64,000 nt of DNA from Stutzerimonas stutzeri (GTDB taxonomy: Bacteria > Pseudomonadota > Gammaproteobacteria > Pseudomonadales > Pseudomonadaceae), in assembly GCF_000935215.1 (NCBI RefSeq), contig NZ_JXXD01000048.1:1-64000 (forward strand), written 5' to 3'. The translations under genes were made by a program, and so were the position numbers. This document shows positions 40,688-49,749 of the stretch, piece by piece (the first letter of the stretch is position 1; every line of letters begins with the position of its first letter). Below the pieces are notes generated by a model. The model saw only the letters and a program-made list of their open reading frames with translations, had not been told where the DNA came from and searched no databases.

Positions 40688-41797
40688 TTAGCCAAAGCGC
40701 TGCAGCTGCATTTCCCGCAGACGACTGAGCGTGCGGCGGAACGGGAATGCCAGATAGCCCTCGGTATACAGCTCGTCCAGTGCCACCTCGGCTTCGATAT
40801 AGAGCGGAATACGCCGGTCGTAGCACTCGTCCACCAGCGCGATGAGCCGGCGCACGGCATCATCCCGTGCGGCGAGCCTGGGCAGTTGGCGGTCACCCGC
40901 CTCGACCCGCGCAGCTCCATCCTCGGTGCCGCGGGCAATCCGCCCATCGCGCTGCGTACCGCCCAGCCTGGGCACGTCACTAATCAGGATCGCTGCGAAA
41001 CGATCGCACAACTCGATGAAGTCCAGCGCCGAAAACGGCTGTTCGCAGAGATCGGCGAAGCGGCACCAGAGCACCGATTCGCTACGCCGGACCACGTCGA
41101 GCAGGCGGCGGCTGAGAACCAAAGGCTCGGTGCTGACTGATCCAGCAGCAAGCGCCTCGAACGTCGCGACCAGTGCGCTGCCGCTGTCGGACTGAGCGAT
41201 CCAGTAGCGCTGTAGCGCAGCGCCGGGACGCAGGCGGTGATCGGCGCCACCATCCACATCCACCACATGCATGTGTTGCAGGATGGCGTCGATGGCCGGC
41301 AGAAAACGCTCGCGATTGAAGCCGTCGGCGTACAGCTGCTCCGGCGGCTGGTTGGAGGTGGCGACGATCACCACGCCGTGCTCGAAGAGCACCTGGAACA
41401 GGCGCCCCAGGATGATTGCGTCACCGATGTCACCGACGAACAGCTCGTCGAAGCAGAGCGCACGAATCTCTTGCGAAAGTTCTCTGGCCAGGGCCTGCAA
41501 CGGATCGGCCGTACCGTTGAGCTGGAACAGCCGGATATGCACCCAGCGCATGAAATGGTGGAAATGCTGCCGCCGCGACGGAACCGCCAGGCTTGCGTGA
41601 AACAGGTCCATCAGCCAGGTCTTGCCACGCCCGACCGGGCCCCAGAGATAGACACCAAGCGGCAGGTCCGCACCTGAAACCAGTGCCTCATGACAGGCTT
41701 GGAGCCGCGCGACAGCGCGCTGTTGAGCTGCATCGGGTACGAACCCGTCTTGCGCAATGGCCAGCTGATAACGTTCAAGGGGCGAGTCGACGTGCAT
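40688..41797 (-). CDS. zapE: Cell division ATPase ZapE (AFG1 family)
   Basis: AFG1-like AAA-type ATPase, 369 aa. In E. coli ZapE acts at the division ring under stress. Walker A is YLWGPVGRGKTWLMDLF (near residue 55), followed by FHHFMRWVHIRL and Walker B as ALCFDELFVGDIGDAI; a TSNQPPEQLYADG segment is sensor-like. The start at 41797 (MHVDSPLERYQLA) matches family N-termini; longer open frame upstream runs into the neighbouring LysR gene and is rejected. The C-terminal part contains the usual RCFADLCEQ-like block (WCRFADLCEQPFSALDF). Confidence 0.93.
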   Translation of the reverse strand: MHVDSPLERYQLAIAQDGFVPDAAQQRAVARLQACHEALVSGADLPLGVYLWGPVGRGKTWLMDLFHASLAVPSRRQHFHHFMRWVHIRLFQLNGTADPLQALARELSQEIRALCFDELFVGDIGDAIILGRLFQVLFEHGVVIVATSNQPPEQLYADGFNRERFLPAIDAILQHMHVVDVDGGADHRLRPGAALQRYWIAQSDSGSALVATFEALAAGSVSTEPLVLSRRLLDVVRRSESVLWCRFADLCEQPFSALDFIELCDRFAAILISDVPRLGGTQRDGRIARGTEDGAARVEAGDRQLPRLAARDDAVRRLIALVDECYDRRIPLYIEAEVALDELYTEGYLAFPFRRTLSRLREMQLQRFG

Positions 41798-41846
41798 GAT
41801 CGTCCGGCGCAAAAGCCGCCATGGTAGCGCACGCCTGCGCGACCGC

Positions 41847-42755
41847 TCAGCTGTGCCCGTCCTGCAGCAGTCGCTCAGCCTGGGCGCCGAGCTGCTCAAG
41901 CAGCATCGCCTGCGCCGGCAGCGGCTGCTCGTGAACACGAGTCACTGCGTAGACCGGCACGCTGATGGCCGGCTCGAGCAGACGGGTCTGCACCTCGCCG
42001 CCAGTAGCCGCCAGCGCGGTGAACGGATCGACCAGCGCCACGCCCTGTCCCGACGACACCAGCTGTCGCGCCAACTGATAAGTCTGCACCCAGGTAACCA
42101 CGCGCGGCGGCGGATCGAGTTCCTCAATGTGGCCGCGCAACAGGCTGCCCAGGGCATCGCGGGCGTCGATGCCGATCAGCGCTTTACCCGCTAAGGCCTG
42201 CAGCCGCAGCGGGCTGTGCAGTTCATCCAGCGGCCACCAGCCAGGCGGCGCGATCACGCGCATGCGTCCCTCGGCCAATAGCTGGCTGCTCAGTCCCGGA
42301 TGCTCCACCGCCTGTGACGTCAGCCCCAGATCGGCTTCACGCAGCAACAGCGCCTCGACGACTTCCGCCGTGTGCTGCGTCGCGAGCTGACAGACCGTAC
42401 GTGGAAATCGCTCGCGCCAGGCGCACAGCGCCTGTGGCAGCAGCGCCTGAGCCAAGGCCGGTGTGCAGACCAGCCGCAGTGCGCACTCCTCGCCCCGACC
42501 GAGGCTGTCTGCAAGGCGCCGCAGACTCTGCAGGTCGATGGCTAGGCGTTCGGTCTGCTGCTGCAACACGCGTGCCTCGGCGGTGGGCTGCAGCTTGCCG
42601 CGCACCCGGTCGAATAGCGCAAAACCCAGTTGCTGCTCGGCATGCTTGAGAATCTTGCTCGCAGCTGGCTGGGAGATATGCAGCAGCTCGGCGGCGGCGG
42701 TCAGGCTGCCGGTTTGCAGGATCGCCTGGAACAGTTCGATATGACGCAGCCGCAT
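41847..42755 (-). CDS. LysR-family transcriptional regulator
   Basis: Regulator of 302 aa. The winged helix begins MRLRHIELFQAILQTGSLTAAAELLHISQPAASKILKHAE, and a long effector domain follows. GGAGGG lies about 8 bp upstream of ATG 42755 on the minus strand, a strong ribosome site that fixes the start. It is divergent from the D-amino acid dehydrogenase gene, with a perfect CATAACC-GCA-GGTTATG palindrome between, so it probably controls the dadA-like/ridA/TAXI set and itself. The inducer is unknown. Confidence 0.92.
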   Translation of the reverse strand: MRLRHIELFQAILQTGSLTAAAELLHISQPAASKILKHAEQQLGFALFDRVRGKLQPTAEARVLQQQTERLAIDLQSLRRLADSLGRGEECALRLVCTPALAQALLPQALCAWRERFPRTVCQLATQHTAEVVEALLLREADLGLTSQAVEHPGLSSQLLAEGRMRVIAPPGWWPLDELHSPLRLQALAGKALIGIDARDALGSLLRGHIEELDPPPRVVTWVQTYQLARQLVSSGQGVALVDPFTALAATGGEVQTRLLEPAISVPVYAVTRVHEQPLPAQAMLLEQLGAQAERLLQDGHS

Positions 42756-42781
42756 GCATGTCCCTCCTTCAGTCGATCGAG

Positions 42782-42798
42782 CATAACCGCAGGTTATG
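42782..42798. promoter_or_regulatory. LysR operator in the divergent promoter
   Basis: CATAACC-GCA-GGTTATG is a perfect 7+7 inverted repeat of the T-N11-A class used by LysR proteins. It lies 26 bp from the LysR ATG and 86 bp from the dehydrogenase ATG. Confidence 0.7.
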
Positions 42799-42884
42799 GG
42801 AGCGCTCCATCCTTTCATTGGCTGCCCCGCTGGCCCGCTGGCCCGCGGCCTAGGCTGGGCTGATCGAGTCGGAGGAGCGGTTGC

Positions 42885-44129
42885 ATGCGGGTAGCAGTCA
42901 TCGGCGCAGGCGTCATCGGGCTTGCCACGGCCTATTCATTGGTGCGCCAGGGGCACAGCGTGGAGCTGATCGAACGGCGCGACGATGTTGCCCTGGAAAC
43001 CAGCTTCGCCAATGGCGGGCAGCTCAGCTATCGCTACGTTTCGCCCCTGGCCGATGCCGGCGTGCCGCTGCAGGCGATTGGCTGGATGCTGCGCGGAGCC
43101 GATGCCCCGTTGCGTTTCCGACCGCAGGCGAGCCTGCATCAGTGGCGCTGGTGCCTGCAGTTCCTGCTGGCATGCCGGCGCTCGGTCAATCGGCGCAACG
43201 CGGCTCATCTGCTGCGTCTGGCCCTGCACAGTCAGCAGATCCTGCACAGCTGGCGCGAGCAGGACCGGCTGGACGGCTTCGCCTGGCGCGCCAACGGCAA
43301 GCTGGTGATCTATCGCGATCAACACAGCCTGCACAAAGGCGCGGCGGCCATCGACGACGATTCCGGGCAGCGGCTGCTGGACGCCGCGCAATGCGTCGAC
43401 GTCGAGCCGGCGCTGGCGCCGTTGGCGGCATCGCTGCACGGCGGCATCTATTCGCCCGGCGACGAGGTTGCCGACTGCCATCTGTTCTGCACCGAACTGC
43501 TGCGGCGACTGCGGGCATCACCTGCGTTTCATCTGCATACCGGCCAATCGGTGAGCGCATTGCGCAGCGAAGGCAAGCGCGTCCGCGCGTTCGTGCTCGG
43601 GCGCGATGAAATCGCCGTCGACCATCTGGTAGTCGCGGCCGGCACCGGCAGCGTCGGGCTGCTTCGGCCACTGGGTATCGACCTGCCGATTTACCCGCTC
43701 AAGGGCTACAGCCTGACCGTTGGGCTGGCCGACCAGAACCGCGTGCCGCAAACCAACGTCACCGACTACGACAACAAGGTCGTCTACGCCCGCCTCGATG
43801 ACCAGCTGCGCGTCGCGGCGATGGTGGATATCGCCGGCTGGGACGCCGGGCTCGACCAGCAGCGCATCGCCACCCTGCAACGTCTGGCTCGTGCGACCTT
43901 CCCCGGCGCCGGCGACTACCAACGCGCGCGGCAATGGGCGGGGCTGCGCCCGGCGACGCCCCAGGGCACGCCTCTGCTTGGCCGCAGCGGCTTCGACAAT
44001 CTCTGGCTCAACGTCGGCCACGGCAGCCTCGGTTTCACCCTGGCCTGTGGCAGCGCCGACCTGCTCACCAGCGTAATCGGCGGATCGCCACCCGCTGTTT
44101 CTCTGGACGGCTTGAGCCTGCCCGCCTGA
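42885..44129 (+). CDS. D-amino acid dehydrogenase-like FAD oxidoreductase
   Basis: FAD-dependent DAO-family enzyme, 414 aa, close to DadA: it would oxidise a D-amino acid to the imino acid and pass electrons to the respiratory chain at the inner membrane. The N-terminal dinucleotide fold is VAVIGAGVIGLATAYSLVRQG with ELIERR, then ETSFANGGQLSYRYVSPLAD as in DadA, and near the C-terminus WAGLRPATPQGTPLLGRSGFDNLWLNVGHGSLGFTLA, the FAD-binding end motif. GGAGGAG lies 8 bp before the ATG. It is followed by a broken ridA and a TAXI binding protein. The substrate may be any D-amino acid or a related amine. Confidence 0.9.
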   Translation: MRVAVIGAGVIGLATAYSLVRQGHSVELIERRDDVALETSFANGGQLSYRYVSPLADAGVPLQAIGWMLRGADAPLRFRPQASLHQWRWCLQFLLACRRSVNRRNAAHLLRLALHSQQILHSWREQDRLDGFAWRANGKLVIYRDQHSLHKGAAAIDDDSGQRLLDAAQCVDVEPALAPLAASLHGGIYSPGDEVADCHLFCTELLRRLRASPAFHLHTGQSVSALRSEGKRVRAFVLGRDEIAVDHLVVAAGTGSVGLLRPLGIDLPIYPLKGYSLTVGLADQNRVPQTNVTDYDNKVVYARLDDQLRVAAMVDIAGWDAGLDQQRIATLQRLARATFPGAGDYQRARQWAGLRPATPQGTPLLGRSGFDNLWLNVGHGSLGFTLACGSADLLTSVIGGSPPAVSLDGLSLPA

Positions 44130-44150
44130 CCACTCAAAGAGGAAACCGAT

Positions 44151-44505
44151 ATGACCTTGCAACGCATCGTGAGCAATCCACGCATGTCCGCCGCAGTCGT
44201 TCATGCAGACGTTGTGTTCCTCGCCGGCCAGGTCCCGGACGACCGCGGCCTGGGTGCCGCCGGGACAGACCCGCGAGGTGCTGGCGAAGATCGACCGGTT
44301 GCTGGCTGCCGCTGGCTCTAGTCGCGAGCACCTGCTCAGCGCGCAGATCTGGCTGAAGGACATCAATGCCGACTTCGCCGCCATGAACGAGGTATGGATC
44401 GACTGGCTGCCAGCAGGCTGCGCACCGGCGCGGGCGACGGTGCAGGCGCGTCTGGCCTCACCCGAGGTGCTGGTCGAGATCATGGTGATCGCCGCGCGCA
44501 CCTGA
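44151..44505 (+). pseudogene. ridA: RidA-family enamine/imine deaminase, frameshifted
   Basis: The reading frame starts well (ATG 44151 after AGAGGAAACC) and gives [20 protein letters not shown] and [11 protein letters not shown], normal for the RidA family. Near 44262-44265 the frame is lost: the run GGGACAG holds one base too many (or two too few). The first frame then stops near 44330, while the second frame continues with [29 protein letters not shown] and a normal family C-terminus ending at 44505. Restoring one base gives a full protein of about 117 aa with the QTREVLAKI join. RidA hydrolyses reactive imines, the expected product of the preceding dehydrogenase. It may be a real mutation or a sequencing error. 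Confidence 0.85.
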
Positions 44506-44582
44506 CCACAGCGGTCTATCGTTCCTGCGCCGGCGACACCGCAGTGCAACTACCCAAAATACGAACAAAAGAGGGAACCGCA

Positions 44583-45563
44583 ATGAACCATCAGATCCGT
44601 ACCGGCCTGCTGGGCATCACCCTGGCCGGCGCACTCGCCGGCGCTTTGGCAAGCACCAGCGTGCTGGCGCAGGAGCGCTTCGTCACCATCGGCACCGGAG
44701 GGCAGACCGGCGTGTATTACACCGCCGGCCAGTCGGTGTGCCGCTTCCTCAATCGTGTCGAGGTGAAGCCCGCCATCAAATGCAACGCACCCTCGACCGC
44801 GGGCAGCGTGACCAACATCGTGTCGTTGCACAAAGGCGAGTACGACTTCGGCTTCATCCAGTCCGACCATCAGCACAAGGCGCTGCAGGGCCTGGCGCCC
44901 TTCGACAAGGAAGGCGCGGTCGAACTGCGCGCAGTGTTCTCATTGCAGTCGGAGATTCTCACCGTGGTCGTTCGCAACGACAGCGGCATCACCGATCTGG
45001 CCGGGCTCGAAGGCAAGCGGGTAAACATCGGCGTGCCCGGCTCGGGCAGTCGCGACACCTTCGAGGAAGTCATGCAGGCCAAGGGCTGGACGAATGCCAG
45101 CTTCGCCCTGGCCGCGGAACTCAAACCGGCGGAAATGGCTTCCGCCTTGGGTGACAACAACCTTGACGCCATCACCTATGTAGTCGGCCATCCGAGCGGT
45201 GCGATCCAGGAAGCCTTGACCAATGTAAAGGCCAGGATCATTTCGGTGCAGGGCGCAGAGATCGACAGCCTGCTGGCCAAGGCCGATTACTACAGCGCAG
45301 TGGAAATCCCCGCCGGACTCTACCCGGGCGTGGACGGCGCCATTCCGTCGATCGGCGGCAAGGCCGTGCTGGCGACCACCAGCAAGACCGACCCGGAGGT
45401 CGTCTACCAGCTGGTCAAGTCGGTGTTCGACAACCTCGACAGGTTCAAGCGCCTGCATCCGGCCTTTGCCGACCTCAAGGCCGAAGACATGATTCGCGTC
45501 GGCCTGACTGCGCCGCTGCACGAGGGCGCCGAGCGCTATTACAAGGAGAAGGGTTGGCTGTAG
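44583..45563 (+). CDS. TAXI-family TRAP transporter solute-binding protein
   Basis: Periplasmic binding protein of the TAXI branch, 326 aa. The signal peptide runs to ASTSVLAQ. The family blocks RFVTIGTGGQTGVYYTAGQSVCRFLNR, FIQSDHQHKAL and GLEGKRVNIGVPGSGSRDTFEEVM are clear. TAXI proteins feed a fused DctQM permease; none is in the window, so this is an orphan that must use a permease elsewhere. It follows the D-amino acid dehydrogenase and ridA on the same strand (77-bp gap), which suggests uptake of an amino acid or related acid. Confidence 0.9.
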   Translation: MNHQIRTGLLGITLAGALAGALASTSVLAQERFVTIGTGGQTGVYYTAGQSVCRFLNRVEVKPAIKCNAPSTAGSVTNIVSLHKGEYDFGFIQSDHQHKALQGLAPFDKEGAVELRAVFSLQSEILTVVVRNDSGITDLAGLEGKRVNIGVPGSGSRDTFEEVMQAKGWTNASFALAAELKPAEMASALGDNNLDAITYVVGHPSGAIQEALTNVKARIISVQGAEIDSLLAKADYYSAVEIPAGLYPGVDGAIPSIGGKAVLATTSKTDPEVVYQLVKSVFDNLDRFKRLHPAFADLKAEDMIRVGLTAPLHEGAERYYKEKGWL

Positions 45564-45573
45564 GACAACGAGA

Positions 45574-45597
45574 TCAGCGGGCGTCACCGCCCGCTGA
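45574..45597. terminator. Hairpin between convergent genes
   Basis: TCAGCGGGCG (45574-45583) pairs perfectly with CGCCCGCTGA (45588-45597) around a TCAC loop. It lies 11 bp after the TAXI gene and 9 bp past the receptor stop. No T-run follows on either strand, so termination strength is uncertain. Confidence 0.65.
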
Positions 45598-45605
45598 GTA
45601 CAGGC

Positions 45606-47716
45606 TCAGAGATCCACGGACAGGCTAACGCTCAGGTTGCGCGGCTCACCCGGCATGACCCAGACATTGCTGTAGGAACGCTCGTAGTAGGTCCGGTCGA
45701 AGGCGTTGTTCAGGTTCACGCCGAGGGTCAGCTTTTCCGTCGCCTTGTAGCGCGCCAGCAGGTCCACGGTCGTGTACGACGGCAACTCGAAGTCGCTATC
45801 GGCCTGCCCTGCCCGATCACCCACGTAGTTCACCGCGCCGCCAAGGGAGAGCCCGCTGAGATCGCCATCGAGGAATTCGTAGGTAGTCAGCAGGTGCCGC
45901 TGTGGCGTGGCACGTTGAGCAGCCGGCTGCCGCTGGCCAGGGTGTTATCGCGAGTCACCTTGGCATCCACGTAGGCATAGCCACCGATCACGCGAATCGC
46001 GTCGGTCAGCTGCCCGGCCAGCTGCAGGTCAATCCCGCGGCTGCGCACCTCGCCGGCGGCAATCTGAAAACCGTCGTTCGCCGGATCGCTGGTCAGCACG
46101 TTTTCCTTGGTCAGATGGAAGGCTGCGGCGGTGAGCCCCAAACGGCCATCGAACAGATCAAGTTTGACCCCTGCCTCATAACCCACGCCTTCTTCCGGAT
46201 CGAAAGTGGCGCCGCTGACGTCCGCACCGTTGTTCGGTTTGAATGACTGCGAGGCGTTGGCGAACAGCCCGACCTCCGGCATCAGCTGATAGAGCGCACC
46301 AACACGCGGCGTGACCTTTTCGTGGGTCTGCTCGGTGCGCCGGCCAGCAACCTCATTGTCCAGGCCTTGTTCGTAATGATCATAGCGGGCGCCGATGACG
46401 CCAAAGAGCTTGTCGGTAAAGCGAATCTGGTCCTGCAGATTCAGTGCGCGGCTATGCACCAGCTCATTGCGGTTAACCGTACGCGCGGGATTGAACGCCG
46501 GACGCGACGCACCGTAGACCGGGTTGTAGAGATCGATGTTGCGCAGATTGTTGGAGCGCAGCATGAATTCGCTCAAGGCGTAACGCTCGTACTCGGTGCC
46601 GATCAACAGCTGATGCTCGATCGAGCCGGTATCGAAACGCCCGCGCAGCTCCAGCTGGGTGATCGCGTCCTGCCAGTCGTAGTCGCGATAGCGCAGGTTG
46701 CGGGTCAGCGTGCGGCCGTCTGCTGCGACCTCTGCCGCTTCGGTGGCGTAGCCATCCATCCGGCCCTGCTTGTAGTGGCTGGCCAGGCGCAGCGTCCAGA
46801 CTTCGTTGAGGTCGTGTTCGAGTTCGGCCTGCAGCGTTTCGTTGTCGTTGCTGATCGGCCCATCCGAGGGTTCGCCATAGAACGCTGAGCGGGACACCTT
46901 GCCCAGGTCGCCGCCGGGTGCAACCACGCCGCGATCGAAGATCTGGCGGTTGCGCACCACTTCTGCCTGCACCAGCAGCCGCGTATCAGGGCTCAGCTCC
47001 CAGCTGAAGGACGGCGCGACGAACTGGCGCTCAGCCTCGCGGTGGTCGCGAAAACTGTTGTTGTCTTCGATGGCGATGTTCATGCGATAGAGCATGTTGC
47101 CGTCTTCATCGAGCGGCGTGTTCACATCCAGCGTAGTGCGATAGCGATCCCAGCGACCGGCGCTGAGATCGAGACGGGCAAAGCTGTCCAGCTGCGGCCG
47201 CTTGCTGACGATATTGATGGTGCCGCCCGGATCACCGCGTCCGTAAAGGCTGGCCGAAGGCCCCTTGAGCACTTCGACCCGCTCGATATTGGAAGCGTCC
47301 GGTGGGTTCATGAAGCCGCGGTTGACGCTGAAACCGTCCTTGTAGAACTCTCCGGTGGTCAGCCCGCGCACGCTGTATTCGTACATGGTCAGGCCGCCGA
47401 AATCGTTCTGCCTAGCGACGCCGCCGGCGAAATCCAGCGCCTTTTCGACGCGTGGGCTGTCCAGATCCTGCAGCACGGATGCTGGAACGACGCTGATCGA
47501 CTGAGGTATTTCCTCGATGGGCGTGTCGGTTTTCGTCGCGCTGCGCGAGCGGTTGGCACGGTAGCCCTGCACCGGTCCATCGGCGCGTTCCTGATCGGCC
47601 GTGATGATGACCGAATCCAGTACCGCCGCGTCCTCTGCCACAGCCAGCGGCGCACCCGCCAGCATCAATGCCGCTCCGCAACCCGCCCATTTCACTACCG
47701 CACTTGCGTTATTCAT
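45606..47716 (-). pseudogene. TonB-dependent siderophore-type receptor, frameshifted near the C-terminus
   Basis: Outer-membrane receptor of the siderophore class, about 703 aa if repaired. The signal peptide ends near APLAVAED; the plug follows (ETDTP-like TDTPIEEIPQSISVVPASVL, then RVEVLKGPSASLYGRGDPGGTINIVSKRP), then a 22-strand barrel. The main frame stops at 45887 after NVPRHSGTC. One missing C in GGC-ACC (45893-45898) explains this: adding it gives HSGHLLTTYEFLDGD and joins the last part, which ends FDRTYYERSYSNVWVMPGEPRNLSVSLSVDL at 45606. Loss of the last strands would prevent outer-membrane insertion. A metalloregulator-like site lies before the gene. It may be a true mutation or a sequence error. 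Confidence 0.9.
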
Positions 47717-48069
47717 GCTTTAACTCAGACACCGATGTTATATCGTAACAATGCTCTCTGTTTGGCATCCGGGTGTCAATGAAACGATTCGCATCCGCTC
47801 GAGCTCGAAGACCGCTACCGGGCGATTCCGGGTTGCCTCGTCAGCCTGTCCTTACGCCGGCCAGTGCAGCTATGCGACAATGCGCGGCTGAAGTTCGGTA
47901 GCCACCCCGCATTCATCCGGCAGCAGGCGCAAACGCCCACCGTTGTCATTCACCTCAAGAATCGCTGGATCGACCAGCTCCCTGTCGGAGCGAGCTGGAC
48001 CGCTGAGTATTGGTATCGGATCGGTATCAGCCTGATTCACGCAGCCACACGTCATTGATAGGTACGCCC
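47717..48069. other. Intergenic region between receptor and ABC-F gene
   Basis: Apart from the Zur/Fur-like palindrome at 47735-47751, no gene or RNA was recognised. Short open frames (for example 47864-48058) lack a ribosome site and any familiar sequence. It should hold the promoters of the two divergent genes. Confidence 0.5.
47735..47751. promoter_or_regulatory. Zur/Fur-like operator before the TonB receptor
   Basis: ATGTTATATCGTAACAA has inverted arms TGTTA and TAACA (47736-47750). It matches 14 of 17 positions of the gammaproteobacterial Zur pattern ATGTTATA-N-TATAACAT as I recall it, and less well a Fur box. It lies 19 bp before the start codon. Confidence 0.5.
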
Positions 48070-49659
48070 TTGATCTCCACCGCCAACATCACCATGCAGT
48101 TCGGTGCCAAGCCGCTGTTCGAAAACGTTTCCGTCAAATTCGGCGGTGGCAACCGCTACGGCCTGATCGGCGCCAATGGCTGCGGCAAGTCGACCTTCAT
48201 GAAGATTCTCGGTGGCGATCTGGAACCGTCCGCCGGCCAGGTGATGCTCGAGCCGAACGTGCGCCTGGGCAAGCTGCGCCAGGATCAGTTCGCCTACGAA
48301 GAATTCAACGTGATCGACACGGTGATCATGGGCCACGAGGAACTGTGGAAGGTCAAGGCTGAGCGCGATCGCATCTATTCGCTACCGGAAATGAGCGAAG
48401 AGGATGGTATGAAAGTCGGCGAACTCGAAGGTGAGTTCGCCGAAATGGACGGCTACACCGCAGAATCCCGTGCCGGAGAACTGCTGCTTGGCCTGGGTAT
48501 TCCGCTGGAACAGCACTTCGGCCCGATGAGCGAAGTCGCTCCCGGCTGGAAGCTGCGTGTGCTGCTGGCCCAGGCGCTGTTTTCCGATCCGGATGTGCTG
48601 CTGCTGGATGAACCGACCAACCACCTGGATATCAACACCATCCGCTGGCTGGAAACGATCCTCACGGCGCGTAACAGCACCATGATCATCATTTCCCACG
48701 ACCGCCACTTTCTGAACTCGGTCTGCACCCACATGGCGGACCTGGATTACGGCGAGCTGCGCCTGTTCCCGGGCAACTACGACGAGTACATGACCGCGGC
48801 GACCCAGTCGCGCGAGCAGCTGCTGTCGGACAACGCCAAGAAGAAGGCTCAGATCGCCGAACTGCAGACCTTCGTCAGCCGCTTCTCGGCCAACGCCTCC
48901 AAGGCCAAGCAGGCCACCAGCCGCGCCAAGCAGATCGACAAGATCCAGCTGGCCGAGGTCAAGCCGTCCAGCCGTATCAGCCCGTTCATTCGCTTCGAGC
49001 AGACCAAGAAGCTGCACCGCCAGGCAGTGACTGTCGAGCGCCTGTCCAAGAGCTTCGACGACAAGGAACTGTTCAAGAACTTCAGCTTCACCGTCGAGGC
49101 CGGCGAGCGCGTGGCGATCATCGGTCCGAACGGTATCGGCAAGACCACCCTGCTGCGCACCCTGGTTGGCGAACTGACCCCGGACAGCGGCAGCGTCAAA
49201 TGGACCGAAAGCGCCGACTACGGCTATTACGCCCAGGACCATGCCCATGACTTCGAGGATGACGTCAGTCTGTTCGACTGGATGAGCCAGTGGACTCAAG
49301 GCGGCGAGCAGCTGGTGCGTGGCACCCTCGGCCGCATGCTGTTCTCCAACGACGAGATCCTCAAGTCGGTCAAGGTCATCTCGGGTGGCGAACAGGGCCG
49401 CATGCTGTTCGGCAAGCTGATCCTGCAGAAGCCCAACGTGCTGGTGATGGACGAACCGACCAACCACCTCGACATGGAATCCATCGAGGCACTGAACCTG
49501 GCGCTGGAGAACTACCCGGGCACGCTGATCTTCGTCAGCCACGACCGTGAATTCGTCAGCTCGCTGGCGACCCGCATCATCGAGCTGTCGGAGAACGGCG
49601 TGACCGACTTCAGCGGCAGCTACGACGACTACCTGCGCAGCCAGGGCGTAATCGTCTGA
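48070..49659 (+). CDS. ybiT: ABC-F family ATPase, YbiT-like
   Basis: Cytoplasmic ABC-F protein, 529 aa, with two ATPase domains and no membrane part; this family acts on the ribosome as translation factors. Domain 1: Walker [10 protein letters not shown], degenerate signature [14 protein letters not shown], Walker [14 protein letters not shown]. Domain 2: [36 protein letters not shown] basic linker (about 240-320) lies between. I chose the TTG at 48070 because [12 protein letters not shown] is the family N-terminus and AGGT precedes it; no ATG fits, and longer starts reach into the intergenic region. Confidence 0.92.
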   Translation: MISTANITMQFGAKPLFENVSVKFGGGNRYGLIGANGCGKSTFMKILGGDLEPSAGQVMLEPNVRLGKLRQDQFAYEEFNVIDTVIMGHEELWKVKAERDRIYSLPEMSEEDGMKVGELEGEFAEMDGYTAESRAGELLLGLGIPLEQHFGPMSEVAPGWKLRVLLAQALFSDPDVLLLDEPTNHLDINTIRWLETILTARNSTMIIISHDRHFLNSVCTHMADLDYGELRLFPGNYDEYMTAATQSREQLLSDNAKKKAQIAELQTFVSRFSANASKAKQATSRAKQIDKIQLAEVKPSSRISPFIRFEQTKKLHRQAVTVERLSKSFDDKELFKNFSFTVEAGERVAIIGPNGIGKTTLLRTLVGELTPDSGSVKWTESADYGYYAQDHAHDFEDDVSLFDWMSQWTQGGEQLVRGTLGRMLFSNDEILKSVKVISGGEQGRMLFGKLILQKPNVLVMDEPTNHLDMESIEALNLALENYPGTLIFVSHDREFVSSLATRIIELSENGVTDFSGSYDDYLRSQGVIV

Positions 49660-49680
49660 TCCTCACCCTGCCCGCGTATC

Positions 49681-49705
49681 GCAGCGCCTTCATCGAGGGC
49701 GCTGC
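49681..49705. terminator. Hairpin between ybiT and the hydrolase gene
   Basis: GCAGCGCC (49681-49688) pairs with GGCGCTGC (49698-49705), 9-base loop, between two convergent stops. No T-run. Confidence 0.5.
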
Positions 49706-49749
49706 AGATTCATAGGCAACTCCCGGTAACGCGCGGCGCGGTGCTTCAG

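Noticed and set aside
48010-48069. Longer N-terminus for the ABC-F protein
   Set aside because: The extra 20 residues do not resemble the family, whose N-terminus begins at the TTG codon at 48070.
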